From Treponema primitia ZAS-1 (GTDB lineage: Bacteria; Spirochaetota; Spirochaetia; Treponematales; Breznakiellaceae): 36,624 bases of DNA. A model generated the notes under the pieces. The model did not search any database and was not told where the DNA came from. It saw nothing but the letters and a program-made list of their open reading frames with translations. The translations under genes and the position numbers were made by a program. Location of the stretch: the NCBI RefSeq assembly GCF_000297095.1, contig NZ_AEEA01000043.1:1-36624 (forward strand), read 5' to 3'. The number at the start of each line of letters is the position of its first letter. Position 1 is the stretch's first letter. Below are positions 8,036-15,804 of the stretch, piece after piece.

Positions 8036-9445
8036 ATACGGTTCCCCCTGTCGGTCCTTTTGCTGTTCTCCCCTGTCCCCGGTATTCTTCCCCTGAGCTT
8101 TGATTTGCTCTGGTCCGGGTCCTGGGCATACGATGGGAACATGATCAACCGGGGAGATATCCGCTTACGGGCCCCGAAGCCGGCCCTGACCCTGCGGACA
8201 CAAGTGACGGACAAGCGGCCCAGTCCACCCGGGGATGGGTTTGAGCAGGGCAATACCGCCTTTGCGCGGGAAACTTCGTTGCAAGTTGCGGGGGGACTCT
8301 ACCATGATACCACGGGGTCCCGGCTCCTTTGGGGAATCCTGGACGAGGGGGGACTTCCTGCACGGATCAAAAATGTCTGGAACCGGGGCATACCCTTTGT
8401 GGAGCAGCACCAGGGCGCCATAAGCGACCTGCTGACCGAACCGTCTTCAACCAAAGAACCGGGAAGCTATCTCTGGTTAGGGAGCCCTGAGATTGAAATC
8501 CCCTGGCTTGGTCCGGTACGGGGCTTTGGCTCGGTACTTCTGGACGCTGAAACCCAGGCCGCCTTTGACGGGGGCTTTGAGGCCCGTTTTACGAAAAAAT
8601 CCGCCCTGCTGTTTGAGGGATTTTATACCCGCAGCCATCTGCCGTCAAAATCGCCCGCAGCCTGGTTCTCCGAGACCCCTCCCCTGCCGGAACGGGACTC
8701 GGATATTCTGGCGGGAACTGTTTTCTTCAATACCCCCGCCTTTGCCGCCGCCGCCGATATATCCCGATCCCAGACCTTCGCCTACGGTGATGACCTATAT
8801 GGAAACCTGGCATTCCGTATCGGGGACCGGCCTTGGCGGCTTTCCCTGGCGGCGGATGCGGCAGGGAGCCGGTATGTGGGCAGGGATGGCGGCGCCACCG
8901 GGGCGGGATTCAGGGCGGCCGCACGACTTGAGCGGCGGGGGAAAAGGAGCAGCCTGTTCAGGGTAAACGGTATGGTCCGGGCGGCCGGTATTGGGGACCG
9001 GTTCTATAAGGGCTCCGCTCTTTTCTATTACCACTTTCCCACGGCTCCCACAAAATCTGTACACCTATTCTGGCCATCCCGGATCTCCTTGACCCTAAAC
9101 CGGGACGCTTCGGACATGGAAAAAATAGCGGACAGTATCGATGTCCTTGCGGGGTTTCGGTTCTGGAACATACCCCTCGTTTTCCGGGGCAGCCTCGACG
9201 GCATTTACACCGATACCTATACATTCGATTCCGCCAAGATCAGCGGCGAGGCTTCCTATACTTTAGCATTCCTTCAATTTGGAACAAAATTGGGGTTTAA
9301 AATGAAAAAGAACGGGGAAACCCAGGCAGAAACAAGCGCATCGATCACCGCCCAGGGGAAATGGGGAAGGTTCAGTATAAAGGTAAACAGCGCCGATTTT
9401 CCGGAGGACTGGGACTTTGGCGTTTCATGGCGGGTGCAGCTGTAA
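8012..9445 (+). CDS. Putative outer-membrane beta-barrel protein
   Basis: No named family was recognised. The 477-residue product starts with a plausible signal peptide (MARKFHFFIR, then FPLSVLLLFSPVPGILPLS). The rest consists of alternating polar/hydrophobic strands with many aromatic and glycine residues, such as GFEARFTKKSALLFEGFY, LSLAADAAGSRYVG, FGTKLGFKMKKNGETQAETSASITAQGKWGRFSIKV, ending DFGVSWRVQL. This pattern suits a beta-barrel in the outer membrane, though the last residue is Leu rather than the usual aromatic. Its start lies inside a terminator-like hairpin, so expression may need read-through. No clear Shine-Dalgarno is present. The gene ends 4 bp from the convergent PHP-domain gene. 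Confidence 0.6.
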   Translation: MARKFHFFIRFPLSVLLLFSPVPGILPLSFDLLWSGSWAYDGNMINRGDIRLRAPKPALTLRTQVTDKRPSPPGDGFEQGNTAFARETSLQVAGGLYHDTTGSRLLWGILDEGGLPARIKNVWNRGIPFVEQHQGAISDLLTEPSSTKEPGSYLWLGSPEIEIPWLGPVRGFGSVLLDAETQAAFDGGFEARFTKKSALLFEGFYTRSHLPSKSPAAWFSETPPLPERDSDILAGTVFFNTPAFAAAADISRSQTFAYGDDLYGNLAFRIGDRPWRLSLAADAAGSRYVGRDGGATGAGFRAAARLERRGKRSSLFRVNGMVRAAGIGDRFYKGSALFYYHFPTAPTKSVHLFWPSRISLTLNRDASDMEKIADSIDVLAGFRFWNIPLVFRGSLDGIYTDTYTFDSAKISGEASYTLAFLQFGTKLGFKMKKNGETQAETSASITAQGKWGRFSIKVNSADFPEDWDFGVSWRVQL

Positions 9446-9449
9446 TTAT

Positions 9450-10178
9450 TTACCGTATCTCTGCCCGAGCAGTCCGCCGTTTTTCGACAAATGCCCGGAA
9501 CCGTTCCAGGGAACTGTTGATAACCAATTCCGGGGGGAAGGCCACTTGTTTTAGAAGGGCCCTGGCCTTAGTAAAGTTACCCACATCTGCCCAGTAGTGG
9601 GTGTCGCTGCCGATGCTGAGGAGGCTTCCGTATTGTTTGGAATATTCGGCCACCGCACGGCAATTTTCTTCGCATCCCGGCCTGATCCGGAACGAACTGT
9701 TGTTGATTTCCAGAGCCTTGCCGTATTTTGCCGCCGCTTTCACCACTTCCTCAATATCAATGGGAAACATAGGGTTCCCGGGATGGGAGATTCCGTCCAC
9801 CAGGGGATTAGCCAGAGCGGCAATCATGGTCTTGGTATTTGCTTCCCTGCCCTGGGAACCAAAACATATCTCATGGAAACCGGTCATGACAAAGTCAAGG
9901 CGTTTGCAGTACTTCGCAGCAAGGTCAATGCCGCCCTCAGCATCCATGATATTGGTTTCCACCCCGGTAAAGAAAAAAACTCCAAAAAGCTTCTTGGGGA
10001 TGATCCGCAGATTAGCAAAATGATATGGCACCGGTCCCCCGGGCATGGCGGGGCCATGATCGGTTAAAACAAAACCCTTAAGCCGCCGTTTCCGCGCGCC
10101 CCGGGCAAGATCGTCAATGGTGGAATAAGCATGACCTGAAGTAACCGAATGGGTATGGGTATCGATACATATATTCAT
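9450..10178 (-). CDS. PHP-domain phosphatase, YcdX-like
   Basis: Starting at the ATG at 10178, the 242-residue protein lines up closely with E. coli YcdX, a trinuclear-zinc PHP phosphatase. Candidate metal ligands are H8 and H10 in DTHTH, H16, H41 in TDHG, E74 in GVETNI, H102 in GFHEICF, H132 in ISHPG, and D192 and H194 in GSDTH. Their spacing is nearly the same as in YcdX. The longer frame back to 10256 adds a Cys-rich stretch before the conserved start and overlaps the aroC 5' end, so it was not used. The natural substrate of such proteins is not well defined. The gene is divergent from aroC and convergent, 4 bp apart, with the beta-barrel gene. Confidence 0.85.
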   Translation of the reverse strand: MNICIDTHTHSVTSGHAYSTIDDLARGARKRRLKGFVLTDHGPAMPGGPVPYHFANLRIIPKKLFGVFFFTGVETNIMDAEGGIDLAAKYCKRLDFVMTGFHEICFGSQGREANTKTMIAALANPLVDGISHPGNPMFPIDIEEVVKAAAKYGKALEINNSSFRIRPGCEENCRAVAEYSKQYGSLLSIGSDTHYWADVGNFTKARALLKQVAFPPELVINSSLERFRAFVEKRRTARAEIR

Positions 10179-10231
10179 AGATGGGTTCAGTATAGTATTC
10201 TTTCTACAAGTGTTACAATAAGGATGGGAGC

Positions 10232-11341
10232 ATGGCGGGAAATAGCAGCGGCACAATTTTTACGGTAACGAGTTTCGGAGAATCCCACGGCCCGGGTCTG
10301 GGCTGTATTGTGGATGGTTGTCCGGCAGGGCTCCCCCTTAATATTGAGGATATCAGCCGGGAACTCGGCCGGCGCCGTCCTGGCGGAGGAGGCCCCTCCA
10401 CTACCCGCTCCGAAACGGATGTCCCGGAAATCCTCTCCGGAGTTTTTGAAGGGAAAACCCTGGGAACCCCTATCGCCATACTGGTACGGAACACCAACCA
10501 GCGTTCAGGAGATTACGACAAGCTCAAAGACCTATACCGGCCCGGACATGCCGACTGGACCTGGGAGGCCAAATACGGCTTCCGGGATCACCGGGGCGGT
10601 GGCCGAAGTTCCGCCCGGGAAACCCTGGGTCGTGTTGCAGCCGGCGCCATTGCCAAGGCCTTTCTTAGCGCACAGGGCGTTACCATTCAGGGCTGGACTT
10701 CCTCCGCCGCAGGAATCGACGCCCCTCTATTCGGGGAACCAAATTTTGATTTTGACGAAGTTGAAAAAAACCCCCTGCGCTTCCCCAACCGGGAACTAGC
10801 GGAACTGGTTCTCCAAAAAACCGAACGCCTCCGGAACGAAGGCGACAGCGCCGGAGGCACCGTCTCTTGCCGGGTTACAGGCCTTAAGCCGGGCTTAGGG
10901 GAACCGGTCTTCGGAAAACTGGATGCCCGCCTTGCCGCCGCCATGCTATCCCTAGGCGCCGCCAAGGGCATAGAGTTCGGCTCCGGCTTCAGCGCCGCCT
11001 ATGCGCAGGGCTCTACGAACAATGACCGCCCCATACCAGGCCGCCGTACCCCTACACTGCCGCCGGGCGTACCGGACCTGGAATACGCAACCAACAATGC
11101 CGGAGGCGTACTAGGCGGCATATCCACAGGCATGCCCCTGGAATTCACCGTGGCCTTCAAACCGGTCCCATCAATTTTGAAAAAGCAGGAAACCGTGGAC
11201 CGTCAGGGAAATATCCGGGAACTGATCATAGAGGGCCGCCACGATATATGCGTCTGCCCCCGGGCGGTACCGGTGGTAGAGGCAATGACAGCGTTAGTGC
11301 TGGCGGATCTTATACTGCTTAGCAGGATGGATAGGGTTTAA
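10232..11341 (+). CDS. aroC: Chorismate synthase
   Basis: This enzyme converts 5-enolpyruvylshikimate-3-phosphate to chorismate with reduced FMN, the last step of the shikimate pathway. The 369-residue length is typical. Signature regions are all present: FGESHG (15-20), RPGHAD (103-108), the flavin/substrate-binding segment DHRGGGRSSARET (119-131), and a C-terminal GRHD followed by PRAVPVVEAM. A GGATGGGAG stretch just before the ATG can serve as ribosome-binding site. No other aromatic-pathway gene is nearby; trpS at 31824 is the only tryptophan-related gene in the window. Confidence 0.96.
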   Translation: MAGNSSGTIFTVTSFGESHGPGLGCIVDGCPAGLPLNIEDISRELGRRRPGGGGPSTTRSETDVPEILSGVFEGKTLGTPIAILVRNTNQRSGDYDKLKDLYRPGHADWTWEAKYGFRDHRGGGRSSARETLGRVAAGAIAKAFLSAQGVTIQGWTSSAAGIDAPLFGEPNFDFDEVEKNPLRFPNRELAELVLQKTERLRNEGDSAGGTVSCRVTGLKPGLGEPVFGKLDARLAAAMLSLGAAKGIEFGSGFSAAYAQGSTNNDRPIPGRRTPTLPPGVPDLEYATNNAGGVLGGISTGMPLEFTVAFKPVPSILKKQETVDRQGNIRELIIEGRHDICVCPRAVPVVEAMTALVLADLILLSRMDRV

Positions 11342-11378
11342 TTACACCGATAGTAGGCAGTTGATATTCATGATGAGG

Positions 11379-11825
11379 CTACCCTGTGTACTTCCCGCAG
11401 TACTTTACCGTCCGATCCGCAAGCACAAACAGACGGGGAGTGGCATCAAGGACCAATGCAAATAGTTTTGAAAGATCTTCAGTTTCGTATTCATGGGCTA
11501 TTTCGTTACGCAGATCCTTAAGCTCACGCAGCTGCGAAACTGAATCTATAATTCCGCGCTTTTCAGCGTGGTTGGCGGCATCAATAACGCTGCCGCTGTC
11601 AACTAATTCTACCGCATCAATGCTGCGCAGTATTTTATTAATCAATAAATCCGTTGTACGGGCATAACGGGAACTAAGATTTTCAAATTGATCGAACTCA
11701 TCTTCCGTGTATGTTGTTTTAATTCCGATTTTATCACAGCTCGTAAAAGAACGTCTCAGCCAGTTCAAACTGGCGGCAAGATTTTCGAGATTGGCCATAA
11801 GGGTCCGGATGGCAGCGTCACTCAT
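11379..11825 (-). CDS. hepT: HepT-like HEPN ribonuclease toxin
   Basis: This 148-residue helical protein carries the HEPN catalytic motif RX4HXY as RNEIAHEY (R106, H111, Y113). In the studied MntA-HepT pairs the Arg and His cut RNA (in some cases tRNA), and the Tyr is the residue to which the antitoxin attaches AMP. All three are present, so the toxin looks intact. Its start overlaps the mntA stop by the four bases ATGA (11825-11822), and the antitoxin comes first, as is typical of these pairs. It could also act in phage defence; this is inferred from the family. Confidence 0.85.
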   Translation of the reverse strand: MSDAAIRTLMANLENLAASLNWLRRSFTSCDKIGIKTTYTEDEFDQFENLSSRYARTTDLLINKILRSIDAVELVDSGSVIDAANHAEKRGIIDSVSQLRELKDLRNEIAHEYETEDLSKLFALVLDATPRLFVLADRTVKYCGKYTG

Positions 11826-12106
11826 ATAAGAGCGGCTCCCGTTTCTACAGCCAGACAGAAAAAAGGTTCCGAGCCATCCGCAGAAACCACTATATCTATT
11901 TTCTGTTCTCCCAAAATATCGGTGATGCTTCGCCGGATTTTTATCCGCTCAGGGACTCCGATTTTCGGGGAAAGGATCGCGATATCAATATCGCCTCCCT
12001 TTTTGGTGTCATCGGTACGGGAACCAAAAAGCCAAACCCGGGCATCGGCATCTGCGGTTTGTACCGCTTCAGTTAGGACCTTTTTTTCAGCGTCACTTAT
12101 CCTCAT
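11822..12106 (-). CDS. mntA: MntA-like minimal nucleotidyltransferase antitoxin
   Basis: This 94-residue protein is a minimal nucleotidyltransferase. It has the motif G28-S29, then nine residues, then D39-I-D41 (LFGSRTDDTKKGGDIDIAIL), and a third acidic candidate D71 in KIDIVV. Such proteins neutralise HepT by adding AMP to its active-site tyrosine. It overlaps hepT by four bases and is first in the operon. A promoter-like pair at 12114-12142 ends only 7 nt before the ATG, and there is no Shine-Dalgarno, so the mRNA may be leaderless. Confidence 0.85.
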   Translation of the reverse strand: MRISDAEKKVLTEAVQTADADARVWLFGSRTDDTKKGGDIDIAILSPKIGVPERIKIRRSITDILGEQKIDIVVSADGSEPFFCLAVETGAALI

Positions 12107-12113
12107 TAATACA

Positions 12114-12142
12114 ATTATGAGCCTTATTCACCCCACTGGCAA
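12114..12142 (-). promoter_or_regulatory. Promoter of the mntA-hepT operon
   Basis: On the minus strand TTGCCA (12142-12137) and CATAAT (12119-12114) are separated by 17 bp. The ATG of mntA follows the -10 by 7 nt, so transcription would begin at or next to the start codon. The remainder of the gap up to the PilZ promoter (about 12143-12355) has no gene or repeat that I recognise. Confidence 0.45.
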
Positions 12143-12355
12143 GCCGTTTACCGCTGTCCACGGTCACCCTACCAGGGCATCGGCGTTAAACTTAACCCAA
12201 ATATCATACAGCTTCTGTTTCGGCTCTGGCCGGACATGACATCATTGTAAAATTGTTTGTATTTACGCCAATAGTTTGCATAATCCGGAAGCCCTCGTTG
12301 GTGATGGGTAGAATAGAGGATTATCGAGTAATTCTAAATGGCCGGGTGTCCTTAA

Positions 12356-12384
12356 TTGACGTATACCCAAAACCGCTCTATAGT
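12356..12384 (+). promoter_or_regulatory. Promoter of the PilZ-TPR operon
   Basis: TTGACG (12356-12361) and TATAGT (12379-12384) are spaced by 17 bp, one of the best promoter matches in the window. The -10 ends 10 nt before the ATG at 12395, leaving a leader of only a few bases and no Shine-Dalgarno. The position also argues against the upstream TTG at 12356 as a start, because that codon is part of the -35. Confidence 0.6.
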
Positions 12385-12394
12385 TATAAAAGCC

Positions 12395-13261
12395 ATGAGT
12401 GTACTTACCAAGCAAAAAATAGCGAGCTACTATGACCGGTACAAAGGTATAGATGTAACCTTTACAAAAGAAATCATCCAGGTTACCGGTCTGATTACCC
12501 AGCAGGTATTGATCAAATGCGTGGGAGATTTCTGGCCCTGCGTGGTATATTCGTCCTCCTTTGAGGGGGCGAAGGTGGTGGCTAACATCAAATCGGGCAT
12601 TATCGATAAGTTACAACAGGCAAATAACTCCATAAGCCTCCGGTTAAGCTTCCGGAGTCCCGAAAACGGCCAGCCATTAACCTTCTTTGTGTCTGCCCGG
12701 GTAGCGGGCTATAACGCCTATGGGGGTTCCACGGATACAGCGCTGTTTAACCTCCAGTTTACCCAGCGGCCGCCGGACGATTTAATCGAAATTATGGGGC
12801 GGGTTCTGGATGCTAATATCAATTCCTCAAAACGGAAGGATGAACGGGTTCTTTTAACCGCCGATTCTCTGCGAAAACTGAAAATCCTCTCCAAAGACAC
12901 CGCAGCTTTTATTGAGGGAGTGCCCAGGCGCTGTATACTTCGGGATATTTCCTTTTCCGGGGCCAAAATCATCATGATGGGGGTGGCTAAGTTCCTGGTG
13001 GACCGGGATACCGCCCTTAGGCTGGATTTTGATGACCCGCGGGAGAGTTTCCTTGTCCGGGGAAAGTTTGTCCGGGCGGAAACGGTGGAGGGCCGGAAGG
13101 AGCTGATAGCCCTGGCGATAATCTTCGACGAAGCGTCGATTCCCATGGGTTATAAGGTGCGGCTGAACGACTTCCTCAGTATAGTGCGGGCGGATAACCG
13201 GCCGGATAATACCCAGGGCGAACAGGCAGCCATGCCGATTTCACCGGTGACTGCTAAATAA
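12395..13261 (+). CDS. PilZ-domain c-di-GMP-binding protein
   Basis: This 288-residue protein has a two-part build. Residues 1-~135 form a beta-rich N-terminal domain like those preceding PilZ in spirochaete PilZ proteins. The C-terminal half is a PilZ domain with both c-di-GMP-binding motifs: RxxxR at R147-R151 (RKDER) and DxSxxG at D184-G189 (DISFSG). It should be a cytoplasmic receptor that changes shape on c-di-GMP binding; in spirochaetes such proteins affect motility and host interaction. Its actual target is not shown by the sequence. The start at 12395 is chosen over a TTG at 12356 because of the promoter. A TPR gene starts 1 bp after its stop. Confidence 0.85.
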   Translation: MSVLTKQKIASYYDRYKGIDVTFTKEIIQVTGLITQQVLIKCVGDFWPCVVYSSSFEGAKVVANIKSGIIDKLQQANNSISLRLSFRSPENGQPLTFFVSARVAGYNAYGGSTDTALFNLQFTQRPPDDLIEIMGRVLDANINSSKRKDERVLLTADSLRKLKILSKDTAAFIEGVPRRCILRDISFSGAKIIMMGVAKFLVDRDTALRLDFDDPRESFLVRGKFVRAETVEGRKELIALAIIFDEASIPMGYKVRLNDFLSIVRADNRPDNTQGEQAAMPISPVTAK

Positions 13262-13262
13262 G

Positions 13263-14480
13263 ATGGCAGAAGCAAGAAATAATATCGTATTTTTATCGGT
13301 CCCCGAATCCCTTAGGGGCCAATTTGAGTCCATGTCCCATGGACATCACCACCATGATCACGAACATGAAGAGGATGAAGCGGAAGAGGATTCCGGGTCC
13401 GGCTTTTCTATCGACCCGGCCATACCTATCCCGGTAGAATTACCGCCTGGAGAAAGCAGCCTGGATTTGGAGCAGCTCTCCTGGGAGATGATCCTCTCCG
13501 GGATGATCCGTGTGATTTCCGACTTTGCCGGGAATCACACGAACGATTCAGAAATCAGCGCCGAGGATGCGGACTACTACCGCCATTTTGTTCTGGCGGT
13601 AAAGCCGGATATCCTGGAAGAATTTACCGAGGCGGCGATCCTCAAGGCCCGGAATGGTGATTATGACCTGGCTCTGGAGATTACCAGCGCCCTGAAGGGG
13701 CTTTTCCCCACTTCACCGGTGGTGCTGCTCAATACGGCGCTCATCCTGGAAAACCGGGCAAGCGCTTTGGAACGATCCGGCCGGGAAGAAGAGGCGGAGG
13801 CGGAATACGAACCGGCCCATCAGGCCTATAAGGATATCCTTGCCCTAAAACCGCCCTTCCCAGACGGACTTTTTAACGCGGGTTTTTTCTATATGAAACG
13901 CCAGAATTTCCTTAAAGCCCGGGACTGCTTATCAGCCTATCTCTCCCTGGAAGAAGGCCCGGAACCAGCGCAACTTCCCAGGGATAAGCGGGACAGAGCC
14001 CGGGAGATAGTCCGGGAAATTGAAAGCCGGAGTCTGGATGACGAACTATTCCGGGCAGCCTACGATAATATTCGCCTGGGGGAGGAACAGAAGGGTCTGG
14101 AGAAGATCCGGGTCTTCCTGGAGCAGCATCCCCGGGTTTGGAACGGCTGGTTCATCCTGGGATGGGGGCTCCGCCGCCTTTCCCGCTGGGACGATGCCGC
14201 CGGGGCTTTTACCGAAGCGATTGAACTGGGCGGGGACAACAGCGATACCCGGAACGAGTTGGCCATCTGCCTTATGGAACAGGGTAAGTTCAAAGAAGCG
14301 CGGAAACAGCTGGAAACCGCCCTCCGGGAAGAACCGGAAAACGTCAAAATCATCTCAAACCTCGGGGTACTGGCCCTGCGGAACGGGGACGATGACGAAG
14401 CCGCCGCTTTCTTCCGTACGGTGCTGGAACTGGAACCGGAAGACCCGGTTGCTAAAAGCTATTTACAGGGCGAAGTATAA
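13263..14480 (+). CDS. TPR protein with histidine/acid-rich N-terminal segment
   Basis: This 405-residue cytoplasmic protein (no signal peptide) has an N-terminal stretch HGHHHHDHEHEEDE at about residues 27-40 that could bind metal ions. From about 115 it consists of TPR-like helix pairs: AAILKARNGDYDLALEITSALKGLFP, GLFNAGFFYMKRQNFLKARDCLSAYL, GWFILGWGLRRLSRWDDAAGAFTEAIEL, ELAICLMEQGKFKEARKQLETALREEP and NLGVLALRNGDDDEAAAFFRTVLELEP. It is probably a scaffold or adaptor. One base separates it from the PilZ gene, so a c-di-GMP-linked role is a reasonable guess. The partner proteins are unknown. Confidence 0.75.
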   Translation: MAEARNNIVFLSVPESLRGQFESMSHGHHHHDHEHEEDEAEEDSGSGFSIDPAIPIPVELPPGESSLDLEQLSWEMILSGMIRVISDFAGNHTNDSEISAEDADYYRHFVLAVKPDILEEFTEAAILKARNGDYDLALEITSALKGLFPTSPVVLLNTALILENRASALERSGREEEAEAEYEPAHQAYKDILALKPPFPDGLFNAGFFYMKRQNFLKARDCLSAYLSLEEGPEPAQLPRDKRDRAREIVREIESRSLDDELFRAAYDNIRLGEEQKGLEKIRVFLEQHPRVWNGWFILGWGLRRLSRWDDAAGAFTEAIELGGDNSDTRNELAICLMEQGKFKEARKQLETALREEPENVKIISNLGVLALRNGDDDEAAAFFRTVLELEPEDPVAKSYLQGEV

Positions 14481-14492
14481 ATTCTATCCGCG

Positions 14493-15374
14493 TTATTTGA
14501 CGAAATCCGCAAAACGGGAAGAGCGGGAAGAACTGGTATCCTGAACCCGGTACCGCGGAAGTGCGTTCCGGACATTGTTGATACGCTGGGCCGGCGAAGG
14601 ATGGGTACCGTTGTAACCGTCGACGCCTCCGGCTCTTTGCAGAAGCGTTAGAACTTCAACAAGGCTCGCGGGGGAATAGCCCGCCAAGGCCAGCAGGGTT
14701 AGTGCGTAGCTATCCGCTTCAAATTCCTTATCCCGGGAATAGCCGTTTACAACCAGCGTGGTAACCAGTTCCCTGACATAATTACTAAAAAGGACTTCCC
14801 GCTCGCGCAGACCGGCTTCCCGGGCGGCAATATCGCCGGCCCTTTGGGCTATATCGGAAAGCGCCTGGGTCAGCCGCATATTTTTAATGATCTCATCACT
14901 ATGTTTAAGCTGGATGTGGGCAATTTCATGGGCCAGAACCGCCGCCAGGGCATCTTCGGAGCTGACCGCTTCCAGCAAACCCCGGCATACAAAGATGTGC
15001 CCCCCGGTCGTGGCAAAGGCGTTCAAATCCGGGGAATCGAGAATACTCACATGATACCCGCCGTAAATTTCCGGCGTGGGAGAATTGATCGTTATGGCGG
15101 TACAGATTTGGTTTAGATAGTGGGTTAGCGCGGGCTTCTCGGTGTAGGGCCCATACCGGGAAAGGATGTTCGCCGCCACCGCCCGGCCAAGGAAATAGGC
15201 GTCCTGGAAAGACATATCCTCATCAGGCTGGGCAAGGGCGCCCTCCATCTGGGACAAAGCCCCGGAAACATCCGCCCCAAGACCCGGGGAACCGGATCCT
15301 GTGCCCCGGCTTTGCGCCATCAGGGGGAAAGATATTGCGAAGCCTAGGATTATTGAAAACACAAGGGATTTCAT
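14493..15374 (-). CDS. M48-family metalloprotease, exported
   Basis: This 293-residue protein has a signal peptide cleaved near LMA-QS (residues 20/21). Its zinc motif is HEIAH (H149, E150, H153), with a downstream EFEAD (E217-D221) supplying the third ligand. The region DLNAFATTGGHIFVCRGLLEAVSSEDALAAVLAHE is typical of the BepA/LoiP-type M48 peptidases of the periplasm, which take part in quality control of outer-membrane proteins. There is no clear TPR region after the catalytic domain, so it resembles the short M48 forms more than BepA. It is the last gene of a run lon - small unknown gene - M48 protease. Its 3' end lies 12 bp from the convergent TPR gene. Confidence 0.88.
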   Translation of the reverse strand: MKSLVFSIILGFAISFPLMAQSRGTGSGSPGLGADVSGALSQMEGALAQPDEDMSFQDAYFLGRAVAANILSRYGPYTEKPALTHYLNQICTAITINSPTPEIYGGYHVSILDSPDLNAFATTGGHIFVCRGLLEAVSSEDALAAVLAHEIAHIQLKHSDEIIKNMRLTQALSDIAQRAGDIAAREAGLREREVLFSNYVRELVTTLVVNGYSRDKEFEADSYALTLLALAGYSPASLVEVLTLLQRAGGVDGYNGTHPSPAQRINNVRNALPRYRVQDTSSSRSSRFADFVK

Positions 15375-15399
15375 AGGATATTCTATTAATTATCATACC

Positions 15400-15801
15400 C
15401 TATACTTCACCCAGCGAAAAGTCCCCGATTATCTTGAACCGCTTCCCGTCCCGGACTACATCGAGTTTGCGATCCGGAAAATAGTCAGGAAGTTTTTTTT
15501 GTATCAGTATAGCGGCCTCTTCCATGAGAAATTCAAACTGTTCCGGCGTTACCCTATCCAGGGTCGCGGCTTTGAGGGAGATGACGTAGCCCCTCCCCTT
15601 TTCGGAACCCATGCCGGGGGTAAAATCCGGGCCGACATTGTAAAGGCCGTCCATTTCCGGGTTGGCGGTTTGCCCCCGCTGGGGCCGGTTTGGGTGCAGG
15701 GAAAAACTTTCACCCCACTCGTCCTCCAGAAACTCGTCCACGTCCAGGAACAGGGCTTCCAAGGTCTTGGTAAAAGCCGCCAGCTTCGGGTGGATATACA
15801 T
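15400..15801 (-). CDS. Conserved hypothetical protein downstream of lon
   Basis: I do not recognise a family. The 133-residue product has no signal peptide or membrane segment. It starts MYIHPKLAAFTKTLEALFLDVDEFLED, has a proline/asparagine-rich loop (LHPNRPQRGQTANPEMDG), then a strand-helix pattern (GYVISLKAATLDRVTPEQFEFLMEEAAILIQKKLPDYF) and ends in short strands. The gene starts 3 bp after the lon stop without its own ribosome-binding site, so it is probably translated by coupling with lon. This suggests a regulatory or substrate-adaptor role, but that is only a guess from position. Confidence 0.6.
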   Translation of the reverse strand: MYIHPKLAAFTKTLEALFLDVDEFLEDEWGESFSLHPNRPQRGQTANPEMDGLYNVGPDFTPGMGSEKGRGYVISLKAATLDRVTPEQFEFLMEEAAILIQKKLPDYFPDRKLDVVRDGKRFKIIGDFSLGEV

Positions 15802-15804
15802 AGC

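Noticed and set aside
10179..10256. Cys-rich N-terminal extension of the PHP phosphatase
   Set aside because: It runs into the aroC start region and precedes the conserved DTHTH start; metal-ligand numbering fits the ATG at 10178.
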